DNA of 16,466 nucleotides from JASEHD01 sp964471945 (lineage in GTDB: Bacteria > Bacteroidota > Ignavibacteria > UBA10030 > SZUA-254): assembly GCA_964471945.1 (NCBI GenBank), contig CAYYIJ010000054.1, positions 1-16,466 on the forward strand, in the 5' to 3' direction. Position 1 is the first letter of the stretch, and each line of letters starts with the position of its first letter. The notes below the pieces were generated by a model. It searched no databases. It saw only the letters and a program-made list of their open reading frames with translations, and was not told the origin of the DNA. The position numbers and the translations under genes are program-made. Shown piece after piece: positions 7,211-13,733 of this stretch.

Positions 7211-7347
7211 GTTTAATACCCCGAAGCTTGCTTCGTTCTTTTTAGCCTTGTTATGCTGAAATGCTTATGTTCAGATTCCAAACAGAAACATTTCGGAATG
7301 ACTGAGCAACTGGGCTATGCCGTTAATATTCCGCAGCTTGCTGCGGA
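7211..7347. repeat. Composite palindrome island upstream of the methyltransferase operon
   Basis: The 468 bases between the MttB-family start (7166) and the second homocysteine methyltransferase (7635) hold this island and then the M28 gene fragment. Two related hairpins, CGAAGC-TT-GCTTCG at 7222-7235 and CCGCAGC-TT-GCTGCGG at 7331-7346, share the centre AGCTTGCT and a TTAATA just upstream. Between them GTTATGCTGAAATG (7250-7263) is an imperfect inverted match to CATTTCGGAATGAC (7289-7302), 11 of 14 positions, and TAGCC (7243-7247) pairs with GGCTA (7313-7317). This looks like repeats nested inside or next to each other. I see no riboswitch consensus. Confidence 0.6.
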
Positions 7348-7445
7348 GATGATTTATTTAATATCTGGATATATTTTTTCTAATTCAACTTGAAAGAATA
7401 TTTTATTAACCGTACATTACATCCCATTAGTAATCAAGGATATTC

Positions 7446-7595
7446 ATGAAACTAAAATATATTAAAGAGTTATCAGGAAGATTATCGGGAAGCGAGGGAT
7501 ACAATAAAGCTGCGCGTTATATGGCTATCGAATTTCAGAGAATCGGTTTGAGACCACTTGGCAATAGTGCATACTGCCAAAACTTGCGTTTCTAA
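7446..7595 (+). pseudogene. N-terminal remnant of an M28-family peptidase gene
   Basis: An ATG preceded by AAGGA opens 49 codons that read like the start of M28 aminopeptidase-type proteins: I-K-E-L-S-G-R-L-S-G-S-E-G-Y (6-19), K-A-A-R-Y-M (21-26), then F-Q-R-I-G-L-R-P-L-G-N (30-40). In intact relatives this matches the 'L-x-G-R-x-x-G-T-E-G ... A-A-x-Y-I ... F-x-x-I-G-L-K-P' helix pair ahead of the zinc peptidase domain. Here the frame hits TAA at 7593 and nothing resembling the catalytic domain follows before the next gene at 7635. The ribosome site and first codons are undamaged, so a short peptide could still be made, but it would have no peptidase activity. The family call rests on one short segment. 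Confidence 0.6.
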
Positions 7596-7634
7596 TAGGA
7601 CTTAAAGTAGTAAGCGGAGATTATTAAATAAATT

Positions 7635-8516
7635 ATGAATAACATTATCAGCGAGCTTGTAAAAAAAACACCAGTAATCCTCGATGGTGCATGGAGAACT
7701 CAGCTACAATCAATTGGATTACAACCTGGTGAATGTCCCGACCTTTGGAACATATCTCATCCAGAGCGGGTGAAATTAGTTGCCTCTAATTATATTGAAT
7801 CAGGTAGTAAAATTATTCTCACTAATACTTTTCGGGCAAATCGCCTTTCGTTGCAATCGTATGGACTGGAAAATAAACTAAAAGATATAAATCGCATGGG
7901 TGTTCTCATATCACGGAAAGCTGCATCAAACCATGCACTTGTGTTTGGGGCAATTGGCTCTTGCGGCGATCTTTTCATAAACAGCCACCAAAGTACAAAC
8001 TTGTTGTTGGATGTGTACACAGAACAGGTTGATGTTCTTGCCGAAGAGGGTGTAGATGCGATATTAGTTGAAACAATGACAAATCTTATTGAGGCAAAAA
8101 TAGCTCTATCTGCAGCAAAGAAAACCGGTTTACCTGTTGTAGTATCGTTTACTTTCAATTTTATCAAAGAAAGATTAATTACCATCGCCCATGAAACCCC
8201 GGAAAGTGTTGCTGTCGAGTTAACTGAAGCGGGTGCTGATGTAATCGGTACAAACTGCGGCTCCGGCATCGAAAATTGTATTTCTATTACGTATCGATTT
8301 CAGTCGGTAACAAAACTTCCGATCTGGATTAAACCAAGCGCGGGTATTCCGCAGATTACTCGTGATGGTTTGGTCTATCCAACATCGATTAAAAATTTTT
8401 CCGAATATGCTTTAGCGCTGTCAAAGCTCGGCGTTGCTTTTATTGGTGGATGTTGTGGTACTACTCCAGAGTATATCCGGGTGTTATCCAAACTATTGGA
8501 TGGAAAAAATATTTAA
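7635..8516 (+). CDS. Second homocysteine S-methyltransferase family protein, diverged
   Basis: The 293-residue protein is a paralogue of the gene at 3388-4275, with the zinc cysteines intact: Cys208 (T-N-C-G-S-G), Cys273 and Cys274 (G-G-C-C-G-T-T). Asp17 and Glu146, the usual homocysteine-binding positions, are also present. It departs from the family at several normally glycine positions: D-G-A-W-R-T has Arg21, T-N-T-F-R-A has Arg67, and the usual T-M-M-G-V stretch reads T-I-A-H-E (183-187). The G-P-T-G-K segment is replaced by G-S-C-G-D (108-112). It may accept another thiol or methyl donor, or be losing function, though the frame is intact. The Shine-Dalgarno element is poor and an in-frame stop lies just before the ATG, so the start is fixed. 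It is divergent from the methyltransferase operon. Its TAA overlaps the stop of the convergent ligase gene in a shared TTAA. Confidence 0.85.
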   Translation: MNNIISELVKKTPVILDGAWRTQLQSIGLQPGECPDLWNISHPERVKLVASNYIESGSKIILTNTFRANRLSLQSYGLENKLKDINRMGVLISRKAASNHALVFGAIGSCGDLFINSHQSTNLLLDVYTEQVDVLAEEGVDAILVETMTNLIEAKIALSAAKKTGLPVVVSFTFNFIKERLITIAHETPESVAVELTEAGADVIGTNCGSGIENCISITYRFQSVTKLPIWIKPSAGIPQITRDGLVYPTSIKNFSEYALALSKLGVAFIGGCCGTTPEYIRVLSKLLDGKNI

Positions 8517-9445
8517 GAAGATTCTAGTATCAACCGTCCTTTTGAAACCGGTGATTTCACTCCTTCTAATATTAGCTCGAGATTATCTGTGATAGAGACT
8601 ACTCTGCCTGAAGTAATATCATTCCGATCCGTTAATTCATTAACGATCTTAACTTCTTTTCCGATTACTGCTGACCGATTTTTATAAAAGTCTATCAAAT
8701 CCTTAAACTGTCCGGAGAGAAGTTTTAAATAATTATGGTGGAAATGACGAATGAGATTTCGAAACACGATGCTACGGCGACAGTTTGTATCATCTATGGC
8801 AAATTTATTCAGAGATGCTACATTTGGTACGAACGCGGTCGGCTCAACTTTCGGTGTCGTTTCAACATTGATCCCAATTCCCAAAACTACGCTCATCACT
8901 TTCATTTCTTGTGAATGGGTTTGACTTATTACTCCGCTAACTTTGGAATCCTCGATGATAATATCATTTACCCACTTGACCATAGCTTTACCCTCTAATT
9001 TAGGGATATCATCGATTGATTGAATAACCGAGACAGCAGATAAAATTGTGAAACCGATACTGAAGTTTGTTACTATCTGCTTAGGTGCAAGGAATATTGA
9101 GAGATAAATGTTTCCGGGCGGACTTTCCCATGCACGATTTCTTTGACCATGAAATTTTTTTCCGGATCCAGCAATACATAATATACGGTCGGGAAGGTCG
9201 GTACCTTCTTTAATTATATTAAGTAAAACATCGTATTGCGACTCGAAAGCATGCTCGATTAAGAAAAGATACTTCCAGCCTGGATTATCCTCACTTGCAG
9301 TATGATAGGTTCCCGATGAGGAAACCAACCTTGAAGATAAAAGGGAAAGTGTGTTATTAATGTACTCCTCGGTTGAGTGCCGCCATTCGTACTTTTTATC
9401 CAAAAATTTTTCGGTGAAACGTACATTATCCGTGAAAATCTCCAT
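8513..9445 (-). CDS. BirA/LplA-fold ligase family protein (biotin or lipoate protein ligase-like)
   Basis: The protein has 310 residues with no N-terminal helix-turn-helix. From about residue 60 it follows the biotin/lipoate ligase fold: Ser69-Gln70-Tyr71-Asp72, then G-S-G-K-K-F-H-G-Q-R-N-R-A-W (93-106) in place of the G-R-G-R-x-G-R-x-W adenylate loop of BirA, then S-P-P-G-N-I-Y-L-S (108-116), V-K-W-V-N-D (156-161), Lys168-V-S-G-V-I (the BirA K-x-x-G-I-L lysine), and V-L-G-I-G-I-N-V (187-194). A C-terminal cap follows to 310. The altered loop puts it outside the mainstream BirA group, so I cannot say whether the substrate is biotin, lipoate or octanoate. No carrier protein or carboxylase is encoded nearby. 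Its stop overlaps that of the second homocysteine methyltransferase, and it is divergent from the Memo/AMMECR1 gene. Confidence 0.75.
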   Translation of the reverse strand: MEIFTDNVRFTEKFLDKKYEWRHSTEEYINNTLSLLSSRLVSSSGTYHTASEDNPGWKYLFLIEHAFESQYDVLLNIIKEGTDLPDRILCIAGSGKKFHGQRNRAWESPPGNIYLSIFLAPKQIVTNFSIGFTILSAVSVIQSIDDIPKLEGKAMVKWVNDIIIEDSKVSGVISQTHSQEMKVMSVVLGIGINVETTPKVEPTAFVPNVASLNKFAIDDTNCRRSIVFRNLIRHFHHNYLKLLSGQFKDLIDFYKNRSAVIGKEVKIVNELTDRNDITSGRVVSITDNLELILEGVKSPVSKGRLILESS

Positions 9446-9546
9446 GTCTTAATTTATGAATAATGATTTTTCAATCCAAGTTGGAAAAAGAGAGGAAAAA
9501 TTTTATTTTACTAAAGGTTGTTAGTAATAAACATAAGGATAGAATT

Positions 9547-11040
9547 ATGAAAAACTTTGATATGTTATGGTTTTTAATTCTGACTGCTGTAAGTGTCATA
9601 ACGAGTTGTTTATCGCAGCAAAAAAATATTGATCGCCATCCTGCAGTAGCTGGGCAATTTTATCCCTCAACTCCGGACGAATTGCGTTCGATGTTGAAAG
9701 ACTTATTCAGCAAAGCAATTCCTTCAAAGAATCTCAAGAATGTTATCGGTATCATCTCACCCCACGCGGGCTACGTATTCTCTGGCATTGTCGCGGCATC
9801 CGCCTTCAGTCAAATTGATCCATCAAAAAAATATGAGAATATTTTTATCCTTGCTTCGAGTCACCAATTATATTTCGAAGGTGCTTCAATCTATAATAAG
9901 GGAGATTATATTACTCCTCTCGGTAAAGTGAAAGTAAATAAGCAAATCGCCGGGCAGTTAATTAAGAAGCATGATTTCTTTTCCAACAGAACCGATGCAC
10001 ATACACGTGAACATAGCTTAGAAGTACAACTGCCTTTCTTGCAATATTTTTTGAAAAAAGATTTTCAAATCGTCCCTATTATCTTAGGAACGCAAAGCTC
10101 AGAGACTTGCAGAAAAATCGCGGGTGCGTTAAAGCATTATTTTAATCCTAGTAATTTATTCATAATCAGCACAGATTATTCTCATTATCCAACCTACGAG
10201 AATGCAGCAAAGGTTGATAAAACAACAAACGATGCAATTGTTTCGAATTCTTCTGAAAAACTGCTCGCAGTTATGGACGCTAATGAGAGGAAAGATATAT
10301 CTAATCTGTCGACAAGTTTATGTGGATGGACTTCAGTGCTTACTCTGCTGTACATGACACAAGGGAATGAAGACATTTCTTTTACGCCTATTCAATATAA
10401 AAATTCGGGTGACTCTGAATATGGTGACAAAACTAAAGTCGTTGGTTATTCCGCAATAGCTGTATCGACTAAAGAGAATAAACTTCAAACACGATTCAAT
10501 CTTAGTGAAAAGGAAAAGAAAGAATTACTGAAAATAGCTCGGAATACTCTTGTGCAATATGTGAGGGAGCGAAAAATATCGGAAGTGGATGTTGCCAAAC
10601 TTTCTAATAATATTAAAACAAACTGCGGGGCATTCGTAACTCTTAACAAACACGGAGAACTTCGCGGATGTATAGGAAGTTTCTCAGCATCAGAACCTTT
10701 ATACAAAGTTGTACAACAGATGACTATTGCAGCATCAACAGAGGATTATCGTTTTCAGCCCGTAGAATCAAATGAAATAAAAGATTTAGATATAGAGATT
10801 TCTGTTCTTACACCTATGCGGGTAATAAAGTCTATTGACGAAATTGAATTGGGCAGGCACGGTATTTATATAAAGAAAGGATCGAGAACAGGAACATTTC
10901 TTCCTCAAGTTGCCAAAGAAACCGGTTGGACAATGGAAGAATTTTTAGGACACTGCGCCCAAGATAAAGCAGGCATTGGGTGGGATGGATGGAAAGATGC
11001 TGACATCTTTATCTACGAAGCGCTTGTCTTTAGCGTGTAA
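9547..11040 (+). CDS. AmmeMemoRadiSam proteins B and A fused (Memo-AMMECR1), predicted lipoprotein
   Basis: I place the start at ATG 9547 (497 residues) rather than at the in-frame ATG 9463: AAGGA lies just upstream, and only this start gives a lipoprotein signal, with a hydrophobic stretch at 7-18 and lipobox I-T-S-Cys21. Residues about 30-308 are the Memo domain: P-A-V-A-G-Q-F-Y-P (32-40), S-P-H-A-G-Y (His73), S-S-H (His106), R-E-H-S-L-E-V-Q (His156), D-Y-S-H-Y (His213) and Cys259. The His/His/His/Cys set corresponds to the metal site of human MEMO1. Residues about 318-497 are an AMMECR1 domain with the invariant L-R-G-C-I-G at 372-377 and G-W-T-M-E-E-F at 460-466. The usual third partner, a radical SAM enzyme, is not in the window. 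The decayed membrane/spermidine-synthase-like gene just downstream may be a former operon partner. The reaction carried out by this system is not settled. Confidence 0.88.
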   Translation: MKNFDMLWFLILTAVSVITSCLSQQKNIDRHPAVAGQFYPSTPDELRSMLKDLFSKAIPSKNLKNVIGIISPHAGYVFSGIVAASAFSQIDPSKKYENIFILASSHQLYFEGASIYNKGDYITPLGKVKVNKQIAGQLIKKHDFFSNRTDAHTREHSLEVQLPFLQYFLKKDFQIVPIILGTQSSETCRKIAGALKHYFNPSNLFIISTDYSHYPTYENAAKVDKTTNDAIVSNSSEKLLAVMDANERKDISNLSTSLCGWTSVLTLLYMTQGNEDISFTPIQYKNSGDSEYGDKTKVVGYSAIAVSTKENKLQTRFNLSEKEKKELLKIARNTLVQYVRERKISEVDVAKLSNNIKTNCGAFVTLNKHGELRGCIGSFSASEPLYKVVQQMTIAASTEDYRFQPVESNEIKDLDIEISVLTPMRVIKSIDEIELGRHGIYIKKGSRTGTFLPQVAKETGWTMEEFLGHCAQDKAGIGWDGWKDADIFIYEALVFSV

Positions 11041-11073
11041 AATCTGTTGAGATTATTCCGAGATCTCTGCCTG

Positions 11074-11123
11074 TTCACCGTCTGCCATAGTGGATTCTGA
11101 TAGTCGGGTATCCCAACGGTGAA
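11074..11123. repeat. Nested inverted repeat ahead of the decayed membrane gene
   Basis: TTCACCGT at 11074-11081 is perfectly complementary to ACGGTGAA at 11116-11123. Inside the 34-base loop TGGAT can pair with ATCCCA with one bulge. It lies in the 104-base gap between the AMMECR1 stop and the next ATG. No U-run follows, so it is not a typical terminator. It might be a leader structure of the now broken gene. Confidence 0.35.
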
Positions 11124-11144
11124 AAGTATCAAAGATGATCATAC

Positions 11145-12760
11145 ATGAATTCAAAACAACATCTTATTCATATTGAGTGGTCGCTTGCTCTTGCGGTTGT
11201 TTCTCTTGGCATAACAACAATCATTACACAAATTATTTTATTGAGGGAGTTCCTTTCGGTCTTCTATGGTAATGAGCTTGTTATTGGAATCGTTCTCGGA
11301 AATTGGATGATACTTGCGGGCGCGGGTTCTATTGTCGGGAGACTATCAGTAAGGATTGACGATAAAATAAGATGTATCGGCATAACATTAATTATTCTCG
11401 CAATACTTCCTCCTCTGACGATATTTATGCTTCGCTTTTTTAGAAATATCGTATTTGAAGTTGGAAGTATGGTAAGTGTATTGGAAATTCTGTATACAAC
11501 ATTTCTGCTCATGCTTCCTTTTTGCCTTCTATCTGGTTTTTCCTTTACCCTGCTTTCTGATACGCTCTCGACGAAGTATAAATCAAATTTTATTGCTATA
11601 GTATATACGTTTGAACCGCTGGGCAGTCTCATCGGTGGATTTGTTTTTAGTTTCTTTCTGATATATTTTTTTTCGAGACATTCCAAAGTCTTTTCCTGCT
11701 TATGGTGCTCGATGGAGTGGTGGTATTCATTTTTTTAATGAAGTATAACAAAATTGCTATTCGCATAATTATTCTTGTGCTTTCAACCGTCTTGCTTATC
11801 GGAGAATCTCTTTGGAAAACGGATAATATCACAAGGGAATTTTTGTTCAGAAATCAGGATATTCTCTATTCCAAGGATACACCCTACGGAAATCTTACTA
11901 TTACTAAACAGGGAGAACAAAAGAATTTCTATGAAAATAACGGACTTCTTTTCTCAACAAATAATCCTTCAATGAATGAAGAGGCAGTCCACTATGCAAT
12001 GGTTCAGCATCCAAATCCAAAAAATGTACTGTTAATATCGGGAGGTATTTCCGGGACGATAGATGAGATTCTTAAATACAACATTGAAAAGGTTGATTAC
12101 GTCGAGATAAATCCATGGTTGATAAACATCGGTAAAAATTATCCTTTATCCAAAATAGGTGAATTGAGCCGTAAAGTTAATGTAATAAATCAAGATGCAC
12201 GACTATTTGTGAAAAGTACATTGGTTAAGTTATTTTGAGATTAATTATTGGATTTTGGTAGCTGTGTTTATTATAGTTCTAATAGTCATTCTTTCGAGGT
12301 TAAATCCAATAACCGTGGGAATGTTTACTGGTGGCTTTGCCGCTGCTTCTATTCAGGTTGTGCTCTTGATTTCATTCCAGATATTGTACGGTTATGTGTA
12401 TCAGATGCTGATATCAAAATGTATGTTGTTATTCAGTTTAGCATCGGATTGTATGCTATTATTCTACCGTTCTTTATTTTACATACCGCTTTTTTCTCGG
12501 CAACATTTATAATAGCAGCATTAATTGGAATCGAGTTTTCAATTGCATCTTTTCTTCAGAAAGGAACGATTACATCTGTTGCTTCACAATTGTACGGAAT
12601 CGATCTGATTGGCTCTGCAATTGGTGCATTGATTGTTACAGCAATTCTAATTCCATTGATTGGAGTTATGAATGTTTGCTTCGTAATTGGTATATTGAAT
12701 TTTATAAGTGGATTTATTTCTTTTATGAACCGAAGAAAATATTCAGCAGGAATTACATGA
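11145..12760 (+). pseudogene. Decayed polytopic membrane protein with spermidine synthase-like domain
   Basis: Three frames in turn encode parts of one familiar protein. 11145-11674 gives several membrane helices (V-V-S-L-G-I-T-T-I-I-T-Q and L-L-R-E-F-L-S-V-F-Y-G-N-E-L, then F-E-P-L-G-S-L-I-G-G). The frame then shifts at an eight-T run (11666-11673) and continues as E-T-F-Q-S-L-F-L-L-M-V-L-D. A Rossmann methyltransferase-like part follows (Y-G-N-L-T-I-T, N-E-E-A-V-H-Y, V-L-L-I-S-G-G-I-S-G, V-D-Y-V-E-I-N, Q-D-A-R-L-F-V) and ends at TGA 12236. The rest of that domain is missing. From about 12240 a third frame resumes in membrane helices, and near 12410-12430 another deletion with a frame change leads into the last helices up to 12760. 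The family is the membrane-fused spermidine synthase-like group. The G-G-G-D-G motif is replaced, so true polyamine synthesis was doubtful even before decay. Confidence 0.8.
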
Positions 12761-12901
12761 AGGTGAATATTGATAGCAACAAGGTTTTACAATCCTTAAT
12801 AATTATGTAGTAAAAGGAAAATATAAATTTTGCAGTGAGAAAATACCAGGTGTGTGGAAAACCTAAACTAAGACTATTATAATTTTTTAAGTGATCAATA
12901 A

Positions 12902-13273
12902 ATGAAATATAACAAACTTACAATCGAAGAAGAACAGGTTATCATTCATAAGGGAACGGAAATGCCGTTCAGTGGCAAGTTCACCGACCACAAGGAGAGA
13001 GGGACATATGTTTGCCGGCAATGCAATACCTCACTTTATTACTCGGAAGATAAATTCGATTCCCATTGCGGTTGGGCCTCTTTCGATGATGAAATTAAAG
13101 GTGCAATAAAACGCATTCCTGATTCTGACGGTGTTCGTACCGAGATACAATGTGCAAAGTGTGGTGGACATTTAGGACATGTGTTCTTAGGGGAAGAATT
13201 TACTCTGAAAAATACACGGCATTGCGTAAATTCGCTCTCCCTTAATTTTTTTCCTAAAACAAAGAAATCATAA
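12902..13273 (+). CDS. msrB: Peptide-methionine (R)-S-oxide reductase MsrB
   Basis: The 123-residue MsrB domain reduces methionine-R-sulfoxide in proteins, usually with thioredoxin as reductant. The catalytic cysteine is Cys108 in R-H-C-V-N-S. Zinc is held by Cys38-x-x-Cys41 and Cys84-x-x-Cys87. Cys56 in S-H-C-G-W-A-S-F is at the position of the recycling cysteine, next to the substrate-stacking tryptophan. The proline usual after this tryptophan is alanine here. There is no signal peptide, so it is cytoplasmic, and no fused MsrA. The Shine-Dalgarno sequence is poor and the preceding 141 bases are AT-rich with no clear promoter. Family assignment is secure. Confidence 0.96.
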   Translation: MKYNKLTIEEEQVIIHKGTEMPFSGKFTDHKERGTYVCRQCNTSLYYSEDKFDSHCGWASFDDEIKGAIKRIPDSDGVRTEIQCAKCGGHLGHVFLGEEFTLKNTRHCVNSLSLNFFPKTKKS

Positions 13274-13339
13274 ACTTGAAACTTCAATAAATAATCAATA
13301 CATTTATAGTACATTAAAAAACATATTAGCAAATCACTT

Positions 13340-13348
13340 GGAGGTGAT
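13340..13348 (+). promoter_or_regulatory. Unusually strong Shine-Dalgarno sequence of the STAS gene
   Basis: GGAGGTGAT lies just before the ATG at 13352 and matches the 16S anti-Shine-Dalgarno tail over nine bases. Most other genes in this window have weak or short purine runs, so this small regulator is probably translated at a high level. Confidence 0.75.
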
Positions 13349-13351
13349 ATT

Positions 13352-13687
13352 ATGAAAACCAACGTGAAAAAAAATCATGGAATAAGTATAATCTATCTTG
13401 AGGGAGATTTTCTGAGTGAAGTAGATCAAAACAAATTACGAACTCAGGTGCGAGATCTTGTCGAGACAGGGAACAAGCATTTAGTCATTGATCTGACACA
13501 TGTTGTCCATATAAACAGTTGCGGTCTGGGATCAATCGTCTGTGCCTTGACAACTTTACGAAAAGTAGGTGGAGACCTCCGTTTAGTTGGAGTTGGAAAA
13601 TTTGTTAAGGAACTCCTGCACATCACACAGCTCGATACTATATTTCAGACGTATTTAACTGTGGAAGAAGCATCTGCAGAGCTGTAA
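13352..13687 (+). CDS. STAS-domain anti-sigma factor antagonist (SpoIIAA/RsbV type)
   Basis: The 111-residue protein is a lone STAS domain. The G-D-F start of the sheet is at 18-20, V-I-D-L-T-H-V at 45-51, and the regulatory loop H-I-N-S-C-G-L-G-S at 53-61. Ser56 aligns with Ser58 of Bacillus subtilis SpoIIAA, which is phosphorylated by the anti-sigma kinase. The usual D-S-S-G-L-G reads N-S-C-G-L-G, so the phosphoacceptor is kept while its neighbours differ. Such proteins bind an RsbW/SpoIIAB-like kinase in a phosphorylation-dependent partner switch and free a sigma factor or other target. No kinase, phosphatase or sigma gene is in the window. It follows msrB on the same strand by 78 bases and could be co-transcribed, but its strong ribosome site suggests separate control. 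Confidence 0.9.
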   Translation: MKTNVKKNHGISIIYLEGDFLSEVDQNKLRTQVRDLVETGNKHLVIDLTHVVHINSCGLGSIVCALTTLRKVGGDLRLVGVGKFVKELLHITQLDTIFQTYLTVEEASAEL

Positions 13688-13733
13688 GGCAGAGGACGCT
13701 GAACTTAAGAGAAATATCATCCATATTTTATCG

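Noticed and set aside
7167..7445. Possible cobalamin or SAM riboswitch upstream of the B12-linked operon
   Set aside because: The minus-strand leader shows palindromes but none of the conserved B12-box or SAM-I core sequences I would expect.
9463..9546. Longer start for the Memo-AMMECR1 protein at 9463
   Set aside because: The extra 28 residues are charged, would bury the lipoprotein signal, and have no clear ribosome site, whereas 9547 has AAGGA upstream and a good lipobox.
11702..12238. Independent methyltransferase gene starting at 11702
   Set aside because: Its first residues continue the membrane helix text of the preceding frame across the T-run, and its end is cut within the fold, so it is part of the broken gene.
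11145..12760. Programmed -1 frameshift to make a full-length membrane protein
   Set aside because: The T-run is slippery, but the later deletions remove part of the methyltransferase fold and shift the frame again, so one frameshift cannot rescue the protein.
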